NCBI GenBank assembly: GCA_020248785.1
Contig: JADCGX010000001.1
Span: 56,449-120,448, forward strand
From: Burkholderiales bacterium
GTDB lineage: Bacteria > Pseudomonadota > Gammaproteobacteria > Burkholderiales > Burkholderiaceae_F
Direction: 5' to 3'
Length of the DNA: 64,000 bases
Shown here: positions 41,444 to 50,883 of the stretch, in pieces
Numbering within the stretch: the first letter of the stretch is position 1
Layout of the letters: each line of letters starts with the position of its first letter
Made by a program: the position numbers and the translations under genes
The notes under the pieces: model-generated
Database searches by the model: none
The model's input: the letters and a program-made list of their open reading frames with translations, nothing else
What the model was told of the DNA's origin: nothing

Positions 41444-43558
41444 CTACTGCGGGATCGTCAACACGCCACCGCTGAAGCTGATGCGGTCGGCAGTGGCGGG
41501 GTTCGCTTGCAGCGCTGGCACGTTGCTCGCGGTAACAGCGGGCGCCGCGCCGGGCGTGCCGCCGCGCGGCGTGGTGCGCACCACTTGCGACGGCGGCAGC
41601 GCCGTGCCGTTGCGCAAGTGCTCCCACATCGCGTCCATCGCGCGGTTGAAGTACACGTGCAGCGGCACGAAACGCGTGTCGTAGCCCGCAAACGGCAGGA
41701 ACGAGTCGAAGTGCTGCGCGTTGGTGACCTCGATGTAGCGCAGGCGGCTGGCGGCGCCTTCCGCGACCTGGTTCTGCGCAAAGTACGGGCGCGAACTGAA
41801 GTTGGTGGGGATCAGCGTGTCGTTGCGCCCGTGCACGATGATCGCGGGCTTGCCGCGCAGGTTGGCGTTGCGCCCCACCTCGGCGATGCCCTGCTTGACG
41901 CGCGTTGCGCTGGCGTCGGAGCCAGTCCACAGCGCCCGCTGGCACAGCGCGCCATCCACGTTGAAGTCGGCCAGCCCGGTCGAGGCCGAGACCGAGGCTG
42001 CACTGCTGCGCGGGCCGCCGACCGCCGCGTTGTTGATGATCTGTATCGCCCCCGAAGGCGGCACGCCATTGCCAGTTCCGAAGACGCTGGCGATGGCCGC
42101 AGCGCTCGCCGCCACCGGCGCACCAGTTCCGTCGACAGCGCCGAAGCTGTAGCCGCACAGGTTGTCGCGCACCGAAAAGCGCCCATAGGTGTTGCTGTAC
42201 GTCGTGGCGATGGCGAGCGTGGCGAACGAATAGTGCGAAGTCTGCAGCAGGGCGGTCTCGGGCTCCCAGCCGTAGGCGAGCAGCCGGGCCATGGCGTCGT
42301 CGGCCTGCGCCTGTGTCGTCGCGCCGGTGACCAGCCCGCGCGCGGCCAGCGCCGCGCAGCGGTTGGTGGCCAGCGTGACGCTGGCGCCCGCGAAGGCGAA
42401 GGGCGAGCCGACCGCCGCCGCCGACAGGGCCGCGCAGGGCTGCAGCAGGTTGGCGTAGCTGAAGTAGTCGTACAGCGGCTTGGCGCCCGCCGCATACGGC
42501 GGCAGCGCGCCGCGCATGATCGACACCGGCGCGGCCGAGGCCAACTGCACATTGGGCTCGCTCACCGCCACGCCGTCGATCAGGCCCTGCGTGTCCAGCT
42601 CTGCCGCGGCCAGCGCCGCGCCAGCGCCGTTGGAGACGCTGGAAGCAATCACCAGCGTGTTGGCCGGCCGGATCACGACCGGCTTGCTGCCGTCCGGATT
42701 GGGTGCCGAAAACCGGTCGTTCAGCACGAAGAACGCGAACTCCACCGCGCGCAGCGTGTCGCGGCCCCAATCCTTCTCGGGGTTCTGCTGCGAGTGCGCG
42801 TGCTTGACGGCAAAGCGGTTGGGCGTGGCGGCGTTGAAGGTGCTGCGCTCCGACTCCGTGAGCGCCGCCGTGAAGTTGGAGTCCCTGCCAGCCGTCGCGG
42901 CGGCAGCGCGCAGGCCGTTTTGCAGATTGACGGTGTTGTTCTGCAGATCGTGCACGCCGTTGCCGCTGCCCTTGTCGGCGTAGGCCACCGCGCAGCCGCG
43001 CTTGAGCCCCCACTCGCCGGCGGTGGCGATTGCTCCGTAGATGCCGCGCGAGCCGCTCGACGTCGCGGTGACGACGCATGGGGCCGTGACATTGAACGTC
43101 GTCGGTAGCTGCACCATCAGCGTCACGTTCTGCGCGCCGGTGCCGTCCTCCGCGTAGGCGATGAACTCGGTGCCGGCGATCAGCCCTTCGCCCGAGGTCA
43201 CCACGCCGCCGGCCGTGACGTTAGGGCCGTACAGCGTGCCGTAGCCGCCATTGGCGGTCGGGTCGACCAGCGCGCGGTAGTTGGTGTGAATGGCAAGCCG
43301 GCGCAATTGGGCCGGGTTGGTTGGGTCGGTGGCCGGCGCGGTGGCGGTGCCCAGCCCGGTCTTGCCAAGCCCGGCGGTCAGAAGATCATCGGTCACACCG
43401 TCGTAGGTGGTGGCGGTGATCGTGCCGAGCCAGCTCGGCTTGACATTCACGGGCGGCGGCGCAACGCCCCCGCTGTCGGAGCTGCCGCACCCCGTAACGA
43501 GACCACTTGCCACAACTAGCCCGAGCGCCAGCCGCAGGGCCAAAGGTGAAATGCGCAT
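41444..43558 (-). CDS. D-(-)-3-hydroxybutyrate oligomer hydrolase (lipoprotein)
   Basis: 704 residues. The lipoprotein signal ends LVTGC (Cys24). The family stretch TYDGVTDDLLTAGLGKTGLG follows at 51-70, with a likely nucleophile in IASSVSNGAGAAL (Ser309) and the late IIVHGRNDTLIPTNFSSRPY. Such enzymes cut short 3-hydroxybutyrate oligomers to monomers during polyhydroxybutyrate breakdown. A lipobox suggests envelope attachment; relatives are reported as intracellular or exported. Monocistronic, with its own terminator. Confidence 0.9.
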   Translation of the reverse strand: MRISPLALRLALGLVVASGLVTGCGSSDSGGVAPPPVNVKPSWLGTITATTYDGVTDDLLTAGLGKTGLGTATAPATDPTNPAQLRRLAIHTNYRALVDPTANGGYGTLYGPNVTAGGVVTSGEGLIAGTEFIAYAEDGTGAQNVTLMVQLPTTFNVTAPCVVTATSSGSRGIYGAIATAGEWGLKRGCAVAYADKGSGNGVHDLQNNTVNLQNGLRAAAATAGRDSNFTAALTESERSTFNAATPNRFAVKHAHSQQNPEKDWGRDTLRAVEFAFFVLNDRFSAPNPDGSKPVVIRPANTLVIASSVSNGAGAALAAAELDTQGLIDGVAVSEPNVQLASAAPVSIMRGALPPYAAGAKPLYDYFSYANLLQPCAALSAAAVGSPFAFAGASVTLATNRCAALAARGLVTGATTQAQADDAMARLLAYGWEPETALLQTSHYSFATLAIATTYSNTYGRFSVRDNLCGYSFGAVDGTGAPVAASAAAIASVFGTGNGVPPSGAIQIINNAAVGGPRSSAASVSASTGLADFNVDGALCQRALWTGSDASATRVKQGIAEVGRNANLRGKPAIIVHGRNDTLIPTNFSSRPYFAQNQVAEGAASRLRYIEVTNAQHFDSFLPFAGYDTRFVPLHVYFNRAMDAMWEHLRNGTALPPSQVVRTTPRGGTPGAAPAVTASNVPALQANPATADRISFSGGVLTIPQ

Positions 43559-43678
43559 CTGTCCCCCTCCATGCCGCCCGCCAAGCGCGGGGGCCGCGAT
43601 GTTTGTCTTGCCGATGGTCGTTCCCCGCGGCGCGCGCCGCGCGGGACGCGCAGCATCGCGCAGTTTGGGCCGCGGCGT

Positions 43679-44131
43679 CTACTGTCGGGCGGTTCGGACC
43701 GCGCGTCCTCCGGCCGAACCGGCGGCGGAAGACGCGCGATCGGCGGGATGGTTGACGCCGTCATTGACCGGGACGGCGCCAAGCAAGAACGGGTTGATGC
43801 CCTCAAGGCAGCCCACGTTGTAGCCGTACTGGTCAGGGAACGAGCGGCGCTGGTGGTGCGTGTAGATGCCACAGTGGCCGCAGAAGTAGTGCTTGGCGAC
43901 GCGCGTGTTGAACTGATACAGGCGCAGATGCTCCTGGCCTTGAACGATGCGGATGCCGGCCAGCGCGACCGACGCAACGACCGCGCCCTTGCGGCGGCAA
44001 ATTGAGCAGTCGCAGCGGCGCGGATTGACGATGCCGTCTGGGAGATCCAGTTCCAGGACAACCGCGCCGCAGTGGCAACTGAGGCGATGCCTCGCTTGGA
44101 CCGCAACGCCGCCGACCGATTTGATGGACAT
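43679..44131 (-). CDS. GFA-family zinc protein (glutathione-dependent formaldehyde-activating-like), copy 1
   Basis: 150 residues with the CENP-V/GFA cysteine pattern: SCHCGAV, CDCSICRRKGAV and YFCGHCGIYTHH, which bind two zinc ions. ATG 44131 has GGAGG upstream. The family includes S-hydroxymethylglutathione synthases, but many members have unknown reactions. The C-terminal 25 residues are low complexity. It lies 50 bp after a second GFA gene in the same direction. Confidence 0.9.
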   Translation of the reverse strand: MSIKSVGGVAVQARHRLSCHCGAVVLELDLPDGIVNPRRCDCSICRRKGAVVASVALAGIRIVQGQEHLRLYQFNTRVAKHYFCGHCGIYTHHQRRSFPDQYGYNVGCLEGINPFLLGAVPVNDGVNHPADRASSAAGSAGGRAVRTARQ

Positions 44132-44181
44132 AACGCCTCCGCGCCGTGGTTGAGGGGAGCCTACGTTTGCGATGAGAGGCT

Positions 44182-44631
44182 TCACCCGGCTTGCCGGGGC
44201 AAGTCTTCTCGACGATGGGCTTGGGCCCCACTTGTCCCGTAGTGCTCTGGATACTGTTGCCCGTGATCGCCGATCTCGTCCCACTCAGCCCGTGAGTCGA
44301 CCCAGATGTGAGCTTGGACCCGGAGGCCAAGGCCATTGCCGGGCAGGAGCCCCGCCGGGATGAACATCCGCTCGGCGTCGTTCTGTCCGGGCAGCCGCGA
44401 ACCGCAGTTGCGGCAGAACCAGGTTTCCCACTGTGAATCCGGCTTGGCCCATTGGGCGATGTGCTCTTTGCCCTGCGTCCATCTGAACCGTTCATTTGGA
44501 ACGAGAACGACCGCAACTCCGTTCGCGCCGGTCGCACGCCGGCAAATTGAACAGTGGCAGATGAAGACCCCCTCCGGGGCTCCCTCCAAATCGAAGCTGA
44601 CGGATCCGCAATTGCAGTGTCCGGTGATCAT
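44182..44631 (-). CDS. GFA-family zinc protein, copy 2
   Basis: 149 residues: GHCNCGSVSF, ICHCSICRRATGANG and FCRNCGSRLPG carry the conserved cysteines. ATG 44631 has GGGAGA upstream. It is diverged from copy 1 outside the cysteine motifs, so this looks like an old duplication or two separate acquisitions. The substrate is unknown. The gene lies about 220 bp downstream of mnmE. Confidence 0.9.
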   Translation of the reverse strand: MITGHCNCGSVSFDLEGAPEGVFICHCSICRRATGANGVAVVLVPNERFRWTQGKEHIAQWAKPDSQWETWFCRNCGSRLPGQNDAERMFIPAGLLPGNGLGLRVQAHIWVDSRAEWDEIGDHGQQYPEHYGTSGAQAHRREDLPRQAG

Positions 44632-44854
44632 TGTTCTCCCTCGGCGACAGTGCGTTGAGCTGGCGTCCCAGCCAGTGGTGTCAGGCCGCAAGACACGCGG
44701 CAAGGCGTGGGCGGTCGAGCCCATGGCGCGCAACCGTAGCGGCCTGCCGCGCGGCGGCGACACAGCGGCTCCCAGCCGTGCCAGCCGCAAACCGGGGTGA
44801 CACCGCCGTCTCCGCCCACCGCGAGACTGCGCCTTTTTCTCTCGGACAACAGCG

Positions 44855-46246
44855 TCACTTGCCAATGCAAAACCTGCTGAAGATCTGGCCGAGCAGATCG
44901 TCGGCGCTGACCTCGCCGGTCACCTCGCCCAGCGCCTTGCCCCCCAACCGCAGTTCCTCGGCGAAGAGCTCGAGCTGCGCGTTGCCGTAGCCATGCGCCA
45001 CATCGGCCTGCTCGGCAGCGGCCGCCAGATGCGCCGAAGCACGGCGCAGCGCGTCGAGCTGCCGCTCGCGTGCCAGAAACACCGACTCGCCCGCGCCCTG
45101 CTGCCAGCCGGCAATCGCCAGCAGCCGCGCGCGCAGGGCATCCAGACCGGCGCCGCTGCGCGCGGAGATCGCCAGTACCCCGTCGCGCTCGCCGGCGGGC
45201 TCCGACGTGAGGTCGATCTTGTTGCGCACCTCCACCAGCGGCACCGCCTCGCGCACGCGCGTTTGCACGCGCGCCAGCACCTCGGCATCGGCGGCCGGGG
45301 CCGTCGCGTCGACCAAATGGAGAACCACGTCAGCGCGTTCGATCTCGGCCAGCGTGCGCGCGATGCCGATGCGCTCGACCTCATCGGCCGCGGCGTCGTC
45401 GCGGATGCCCGCGGTGTCGGTCACATGCAGCGCAATGCCGTCGATGCTGATGGTCTGCTGGATGCGGTCGCGCGTCGTGCCGGCGATCGGCGTGACGATG
45501 GCCACCTCCTGCCCGGCCAGCGCGTTGAGCAGACTCGACTTGCCCACATTCGGCGCGCCCACCAGGACCACGTGCAGGCCCTCGCGCAACAGCGCGCCCT
45601 GCTGCGCGCGCGCCAAGAGCCGCGCCAGCGCCGCGCGCACCGCCTGCAGGCGCTCGCGCGCACGTGCGGCTTCCAGAAAGTCGATCTCTTCTTCCGGAAA
45701 GTCGAGCGTCGCTTCGACCAGCATGCGCAGTTCGGTCAGTGCATCGGCCAGCTCGCGGACCTCGCGCGAGAACGCGCCGGTGAGCGAGCGCGCCGCGCTG
45801 CGCACGGCCTGCGCGGTGGATGCGTCGATCAGGTCGGCCACCGCCTCGGCCTGCGCGAGATCGAGCCGCTCGTTCAGATACGCACGCCGCGTGAACTCGC
45901 CCGGCTCGGCGATGCGCAGGCCAATCGCGCGGCCTGCCTGCAGGCAGCGCTCGACCAGCAGTTGCAACACCACCGGGCCGCCATGGCCCTGCAGCTCGAG
46001 CACGGTCTCGCCCGTGTAGGAGTGCGGCGCCGGGAACAGGAGCGCGATGCCTTCGTCGAGCACCTGACCCGCCGCATCGAGGAACGGCGCATACAGCGCG
46101 CGGCGCGGCTGCAACGCCGGGGCGCGCGCGCCGAGCAAAGCATCCGCGATGGGCGCAAGCTCGCGTCCCGACACGCGCACCACGCCAATGCCACCGCGCC
46201 CGGGCGCCGTGGCGATGGCAACGATGGGATCGCGGTCAGACAGCAT
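44855..46246 (-). CDS. mnmE: tRNA uridine-34 modification GTPase MnmE (TrmE)
   Basis: 463 residues, partner of MnmG. An N-terminal tetrahydrofolate-binding domain (to about 120), a helical domain, the inserted G domain with GAPNVGKS at 230-237, GTTRD and DTAG, and the C-terminal FCIGK with the catalytic cysteine are all present. ATG 46246 fits the family. It is separated from yidC by two small plus-strand genes, whereas in many relatives mnmE and yidC are adjacent. Confidence 0.97.
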   Translation of the reverse strand: MLSDRDPIVAIATAPGRGGIGVVRVSGRELAPIADALLGARAPALQPRRALYAPFLDAAGQVLDEGIALLFPAPHSYTGETVLELQGHGGPVVLQLLVERCLQAGRAIGLRIAEPGEFTRRAYLNERLDLAQAEAVADLIDASTAQAVRSAARSLTGAFSREVRELADALTELRMLVEATLDFPEEEIDFLEAARARERLQAVRAALARLLARAQQGALLREGLHVVLVGAPNVGKSSLLNALAGQEVAIVTPIAGTTRDRIQQTISIDGIALHVTDTAGIRDDAAADEVERIGIARTLAEIERADVVLHLVDATAPAADAEVLARVQTRVREAVPLVEVRNKIDLTSEPAGERDGVLAISARSGAGLDALRARLLAIAGWQQGAGESVFLARERQLDALRRASAHLAAAAEQADVAHGYGNAQLELFAEELRLGGKALGEVTGEVSADDLLGQIFSRFCIGK

Positions 46247-46316
46247 GGCGAATCGGTTGAAGCTGCGGGTCGAACCTAGCACGCGACCGGCGCCGCCGCT
46301 CACTACACTGCCGCCC

Positions 46317-46610
46317 ATGCCCTACGGTGACGATCCGCTGCTGAAGTTTGCCGGCCCGCTGGCCGCCGTGCTGCTGGCGCTCGCCCTGTGCGTGCTCATC
46401 GCTGCGCTCATTGGCGGCGCGATGCCGCTGGAGTACACCGGCCGCGCGCTCGTTTACCTGGGCCTGCTGCTGTACGTGATCGCCGGCGCCTTCGTGGTGT
46501 TTCGCGTGGTGGCTGCCGGCGAGGCCCAGCGCCTGACCGTGGCCCGCGTGGGCAAATGGGTCATCTCGATCTGGCTCTGGCCGCTGTTGTTGCTCGCGCG
46601 GCGCCGCTGA
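46317..46610 (+). CDS. small two-helix membrane protein
   Basis: 97 residues with a long hydrophobic N-terminal region ([23 protein letters not shown]), a second helix ([20 protein letters not shown]), a short amphipathic stretch and a hydrophobic C terminus ([17 protein letters not shown]). No family recognised. Its stop overlaps the ATG of the next gene (TGATG), so the two envelope proteins are made together. Divergent from mnmE, 70 bp between starts. Confidence 0.65.
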   Translation: MPYGDDPLLKFAGPLAAVLLALALCVLIAALIGGAMPLEYTGRALVYLGLLLYVIAGAFVVFRVVAAGEAQRLTVARVGKWVISIWLWPLLLLARRR

Positions 46611-47047
46611 TGCGACTGGTCGCACTCGCACTTTTGACCCTTGCCGTCAGCGCGGGCGCGACCGAACTCGATCTGGCCGTCCGTCCTGACCGCGCCACGC
46701 CGCAAGCGCAGTCGACCTGCGAGTCCGTGGTGGTGCGGCGCTGCGCAAAGTCGGCCGAAGCGCCGCCGCAGGAATCGGGCGGCTACCGCGCCCTGCAGCA
46801 GCGCCGCAACGCACCCGATCTCGATCAGATCCTAGAGGCCGTGGTGATCGAAGGTGAGCGCCTGCGTCGCCCGCCGACGGTGCGCGAGGCTATCGAGGCC
46901 GCCACGGCCACGCGCACCGCGCGCAGCTTCGAGTCCGGCGATGGCGGCCAGTGCACCTGCATCAAGCCCTGCCCCGCCTGGCCCGCCCCCTGCTGCTCCT
47001 GCACCAAGGGCGGCCGCGACGCGATGATCAACAACCTGATCCGGTAG
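46610..47047 (+). CDS. exported protein with a cysteine-rich tail
   Basis: 145 residues: a signal peptide ([17 protein letters not shown]), a charged helical middle, and a C-terminal cluster CTCIKPCPAWPAPCCSC (near 120-136) with six cysteines. Two more cysteines lie earlier (CESVVVRRC). The spacing suggests disulfide bonds or metal binding in the periplasm; I know no family with this pattern. Coupled by TGATG to the preceding membrane-protein gene. Confidence 0.65.
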   Translation: MRLVALALLTLAVSAGATELDLAVRPDRATPQAQSTCESVVVRRCAKSAEAPPQESGGYRALQQRRNAPDLDQILEAVVIEGERLRRPPTVREAIEAATATRTARSFESGDGGQCTCIKPCPAWPAPCCSCTKGGRDAMINNLIR

Positions 47048-47079
47048 CCGCGACATCCGCGGCGGCGGCCACGCCAACG

Positions 47080-47114
47080 ACGCTGGACCCCGCCTGCGGG
47101 GGGATGACACCCAC
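47080..47114. repeat. REP-like hairpin
   Basis: GGACCCCGCCTGCGGGG followed by GATGAC resembles the GTCCCCGC-type hairpins between dnaN and gyrB. It lies about 35 bp after the cysteine-rich gene. Confidence 0.5.
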
Positions 47115-47185
47115 CAGCGCGCCAAGCAGCATCTTGAGCACGGCGCTACACGCCCGCGCAGCGGGCATCGTTGCACTTGAAAAGG

Positions 47186-47275
47186 GTCGGGCGCCCGGCC
47201 GCCCGAAGCCCGACTCTCTGACTAGACCGCTTTGCGTGCACGTGCGATGGCGAAGCCATCGCGTACACGCAAAGC
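47186..47275. repeat. palindromic element, copy 2 (after yidC)
   Basis: GCTTTGCGTGCACGTGCGAT (from 47229) pairs almost perfectly with ATCGCGTACACGCAAAGC (ending 47275) around a GAA loop. To the left lie GGGCGCCCGGCCGCCCGAAG and CTGACTAGACC, the same block order as at 37268-37340. The hairpin starts one base after the yidC stop. It could protect the mRNA end or be a dispersed repeat. Confidence 0.65.
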
Positions 47276-47276
47276 G

Positions 47277-49049
47277 CTACCCGACGGGCTTCGCCTTCTG
47301 GATCTGCTTGGTCACGTACCACTGCTGCGCGATCGACAGCAGGTTGTTGACCACCCAGTAGAGCACCAGGCCGGCGGGGAAGAAGAAGAACATCACGCCG
47401 AAGATGAACGGCATCGCCGCCATCACCTTGGCCTGGATCGGATCGGGCGGCGTGGGGTTCAACTTGTACTGCACCCACATGCTCGCGATCATGATGATCG
47501 GCAGGATGAACCAGGGATCGGGCGTGGCCAGGTCCTGCACCCACAGGACCCACGGCTGGTTGCGCATCTCCACGCTGGCCAGCAGCACCCAGTAGAGCGC
47601 GATGAACACCGGGATCTGCACCAGGATCGGAAGACAACCGCCGAGCGGATTGATCTTCTCGTTCTTGTACAGCTCCATCATGGCCATGTTCATCTTCTGC
47701 TTGTCATCGCCATATTGCTCGCGCAGCTTCATCAGCCGCGGCGTGACTTCCTTCATCTTGGCCATCGAGCGATAGCTCGCCGCCGATAGCGGATAGAACG
47801 CGGCCTTGATCAGCACCGTGAGCAGCACGATCGCCCAGCCCCAGTTGCCGGTGACACCATGCAGCACCTGCAGCAGCCAGAACAACGGCTTGGAAATCAT
47901 CGTGAGCCAGCCGTAGTCGACCACCAGGTCCAGCCCCGGCGCCAGCTCGACGAGCGACTTCTGGTCCTGCGGCCCGATCCACAGCGACGCGGTGGAGGTC
48001 GCGCTGGCGCCCGGCGCGATCTGCGGCAGCGGCATCACCGTGGAGACCGAGAACAGGTTGGGGCCATCGACACTTGTGCGGAACTCACGCAGCTGTCCCT
48101 GCGGTGGCAGCCAGGCCGTGACGAAGTAGTGCTGGATCATCGCGATCCAGCCGTCCTTGGCCTCGTTGGCGTGCTCGGCCTTTTTCTTCTCGATGTCGCT
48201 GAAGTTGATCTTCTGGAACTTGCGCGCGTCGGTGTAGACGGCCGGGCCGGTGAAGGTGTAGTACAGCGCGCTCTCGCCTTCGGGCTTGTTGCCATCGCGC
48301 ACCAGCTGCAGGTACACCGACGGCGTGATCGGCTCGTTGCCGAGGTTCTGCAGCTCGTGCCGGACCTCGATCGCGTAGCTGCCGCGCCGGAAGATGTAGG
48401 TCTTGACCACGCGCAGGCCGCCCGCTTCGGCGGCGAACTTGACCTCGAGGGTGTCCTGGCCCGGTTCCATCGTGCGCGGGCCCGGCAGCGGCTCGAACGG
48501 CGTCAGGTGGTTCGGAAACCGCGCGCCAGTCGTCGAGGTGATGCCGGTGCGGGCCAGGTAGACGCGGTTGCTGTTCCACTCCAGCAGCACCACGTTTTTC
48601 TCTGGGTCATGGCGCTTGCCGGTGATGAGCCCCAGCAGGCCCGAGGCGGTCCAATCGGGCGCCACATCCTGCTGCAGCAGTTCGGCGCGCGCCACCACGG
48701 CACCGGTCGGGTCGAACTCAACGCGGAAGCGGTCCGTCTGAACCTGCACGCGCTCGTTGCGCGGCGCGCTCGCGGCCGGCAGGCCACCCACGCTGGCACC
48801 CGGCGGCTGAGCGGCCGCCGGCACCGCGGCGCTCTGCGCGCCGGCGGGCACGGCGCCGGTCGCCGCGCCGGTCGCCGCCGCGGTCGTACCGGCTGGTGGC
48901 GCGGCGGCCTTGTCTGAAGCGGCGGGCGCCGGCGCCGTGGCCGCAGGGCTCAGCATCGACGGCCGGCCCTGCTGCTTTTGCCACGCGTCCCACAGGAACA
49001 GCAGCGACATGCCGAAGATCACCCACAGGATGGTGCGCTGGATATCCAT
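47277..49049 (-). CDS. yidC: membrane protein insertase YidC
   Basis: 590 residues. The N-terminal helix (MDIQRTILWVIFGMSLLFLW), a large periplasmic domain (about 60-360) preceded by an Ala/Pro linker, and the five-helix insertase core with its conserved arginine region are present. YidC inserts proteins such as Fo subunit c, whose gene is also in this window. Start ATG 49049. It lies in the usual rpmH-rnpA-yidD-yidC order. Confidence 0.97.
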   Translation of the reverse strand: MDIQRTILWVIFGMSLLFLWDAWQKQQGRPSMLSPAATAPAPAASDKAAAPPAGTTAAATGAATGAVPAGAQSAAVPAAAQPPGASVGGLPAASAPRNERVQVQTDRFRVEFDPTGAVVARAELLQQDVAPDWTASGLLGLITGKRHDPEKNVVLLEWNSNRVYLARTGITSTTGARFPNHLTPFEPLPGPRTMEPGQDTLEVKFAAEAGGLRVVKTYIFRRGSYAIEVRHELQNLGNEPITPSVYLQLVRDGNKPEGESALYYTFTGPAVYTDARKFQKINFSDIEKKKAEHANEAKDGWIAMIQHYFVTAWLPPQGQLREFRTSVDGPNLFSVSTVMPLPQIAPGASATSTASLWIGPQDQKSLVELAPGLDLVVDYGWLTMISKPLFWLLQVLHGVTGNWGWAIVLLTVLIKAAFYPLSAASYRSMAKMKEVTPRLMKLREQYGDDKQKMNMAMMELYKNEKINPLGGCLPILVQIPVFIALYWVLLASVEMRNQPWVLWVQDLATPDPWFILPIIMIASMWVQYKLNPTPPDPIQAKVMAAMPFIFGVMFFFFPAGLVLYWVVNNLLSIAQQWYVTKQIQKAKPVG

Positions 49050-49107
49050 TCGCAACTTTCAGGCTTGGTTTCGTGTGTTTCGTTGGGCTGCGGGCGCGCT
49101 CAAGGCG

Positions 49108-49407
49108 CTAGCGAGTTGGCTCGGTCGCCGCTGCGGTGGTCTCGCGCGGCGCGCCGTGCGCCTGACCGGCCTGGCACCAGCAGCGCCAGCGAAAGCGCGT
49201 CGGCACCTCGTCGACACCGCCCGCACTGTATGGATGGCAGCGCGCCACGCGTGCGACGGTCATGTACGTGCCCTTGAGTGCGCCATGCCGCTCGATCGCC
49301 TCCATGGCGTACATCGAGCACGTGGGCCAGAAGCGGCAGCTGTTGCCGACCCACGGCGAGAGCAGGAACCGGTAGGCGCGCAGCAGCGCCAGGAGCACGG
49401 TCTTCAT
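49108..49407 (-). CDS. yidD: membrane protein insertion efficiency factor YidD
   Basis: 99 residues. The family core LLRAYRFLLSPWVGNSCRFW then PTCSMYAMEAIERHG and RVARCHPYSAGGVDEVP is intact; the last 25 residues are a variable tail. It assists YidC-dependent insertion from the inner face of the membrane. Its ATG overlaps the rnpA stop (ATGA). Confidence 0.95.
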   Translation of the reverse strand: MKTVLLALLRAYRFLLSPWVGNSCRFWPTCSMYAMEAIERHGALKGTYMTVARVARCHPYSAGGVDEVPTRFRWRCWCQAGQAHGAPRETTAAATEPTR

Positions 49408-49877
49408 GTGGGCGAGCTAGAGAGGCTGTGGGCGAGTCGGTCGAGCAGGGTGTCGGCCTCGGCGCGTAGTTCGCGCTTCAGCCGCGCACGCGGCAGCGTG
49501 CCAGGCGCGGGCACGGGGGCTTTGAGCCGCAGCACCACGTCGAGTTGCACCATCCGCGCAGCGGCGGCCGCATCCAGCCCCGGTGCGGCGTGGCGCGCGG
49601 CCTCGCGCAGAACCCGCTTGATGAGCGAGCGGTCCACCGAGCGCGCCGCGTTGCGCTTGCCCACCGTGACGCCAAAGCGGCACGGCATGCGCGCCGTGCC
49701 CACTGCCGCGTCGCGCGGGTTGATCAGCGCCGCCACCGATAGCCAGCGCCGGCCGCCACGCCACCAGCGGCCCGTTGCCCCCGCGCCCGACTCCCGCGCG
49801 CTGGACGTGAACAGTGCAAAGCTGGCGCTGTCACGTAGGCGGCGTGTCGCCGGATAGCCGAGCCGCACTGCGGGCAT
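49404..49877 (-). CDS. rnpA: ribonuclease P protein component
   Basis: Protein subunit that helps the RNase P RNA trim tRNA 5' ends. 157 residues from ATG 49877 (MPAVRLGYPATRRLRDSASF); an ATG 26 codons earlier gives an Ala/Pro-rich extension and is less likely. The core FGVTVGKRNAARSVDRSLIK then RVLREAAR aligns with the family, but the usual RNRxKR reads RSLIKR. An insert-like arginine-rich stretch lies near 30-50. Confidence 0.92.
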   Translation of the reverse strand: MPAVRLGYPATRRLRDSASFALFTSSARESGAGATGRWWRGGRRWLSVAALINPRDAAVGTARMPCRFGVTVGKRNAARSVDRSLIKRVLREAARHAAPGLDAAAAARMVQLDVVLRLKAPVPAPGTLPRARLKRELRAEADTLLDRLAHSLSSSPT

Positions 49878-49982
49878 CGCTGCTCGCGAGGAAGACACTC
49901 GATCCGCAGGGTGCACGTCAGGCGCGGCGGGTGCAGCGGCGGCTGCATCGGGCACTTGGTGCGCGCGGCGCGAGCGCCGTCC

Positions 49983-50123
49983 TTAGACAGCCAGCCGCTT
50001 GCGGCCCTTGGCGCGGCGCGCATTGAGCACCGCGCGGCCGCCGCGCGACTTCATGCGGACGAGAAAGCCGTGGGTACGTTTGCGCTTGAGCACGGACGGT
50101 TGATAGGTGCGTTTGGTGGCCAT
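49983..50123 (-). CDS. rpmH: 50S ribosomal protein L34
   Basis: 46 residues, [20 protein letters not shown] then [20 protein letters not shown] and RKRLAV, ending TAA; the canonical very basic L34. It is the first gene of the rpmH-rnpA-yidD-yidC group, facing away from dnaA across the origin region. Confidence 0.98.
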   Translation of the reverse strand: MATKRTYQPSVLKRKRTHGFLVRMKSRGGRAVLNARRAKGRKRLAV

Positions 50124-50883
50124 GGTGCTAAGTCCTTGTTAGAGCCTGTTGCGGAGCTGACGGGAGTCGGCGGCGCAGCGCGCCGGTGAAGCGGCCCTCG
50201 GCCATGAGCCCCACCTCGGTGACAGCGCTGCTCGCGCCGCCTGACGTGCGTGCGCCACCAATGCAGCGCTGCTGGCGTTTCGCCGGTTTTTTAGCCTGCC
50301 CTGCGCCCGACCACGAGATAGCGACGGCCCAGCACAGCGCGGCGAAAAAAGCCCACTATTAGACGCGATGCTGCGGCAGAGCGTCAAACCGATGCGTCGC
50401 CAGTCGCCGCTGCGGGTGACTCTGCCGGGCGCGGACACACTTGTCCCCGACGCATCCACAGCGCCTTTGCACTTGTCCCCAGCTTGTCCACAGCATTCTC
50501 CCGTGCCCCAAAAAATCTGTACGCAAGCGATCCTGCGCACGGCCGGTGAGCGAGTAAACGCTCTCACGAAGAGCCGCGCCGCAAAATACCGAAGATCGTG
50601 CTCGCCGCTCAAGCATCACCTCGCCGCGCTGTGGATAACCCCTTGCCAGCCGGCTACAATCGCCGCTTCATTTCGCTGACCGGGCCGGTCGTTGTCCTGC
50701 AGGAGGGAGTCGGTGCCGGGACGCAAGCTCACGGGATGGTGGGTTGGTGCCCCGTGATTGCGCCTGACTCGAAAAGTGAACAAAACGAGCCCCGGAGGAG
50801 ACACCACGGGGTCGATACAACAAGCGCACGAAGCGCGCCGTTGTCACTTGCGGCGTGGTTCGCTGATGCGGACGAACGAGAAG
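50124..50883. other. oriC: candidate replication origin (rpmH-dnaA gap)
   Basis: About 760 bases between divergent rpmH and dnaA. One perfect DnaA box, TTATCCACA, is at 50630-50638 (minus strand). A one-mismatch box, TTGTCCACA, is at 50484-50492, with related CTTGTCCCC and GCATCCACA strings at 50440-50480. Strand bias of genes switches here. The region also holds the rpmH and dnaA promoters. Confidence 0.65.

Noticed and set aside
47229..47275. Rho-independent terminator for yidC
   Set aside because: The hairpin is strong but is not followed by a T-run on either strand, and a related hairpin elsewhere also lacks one; it is listed as a repeat element instead.
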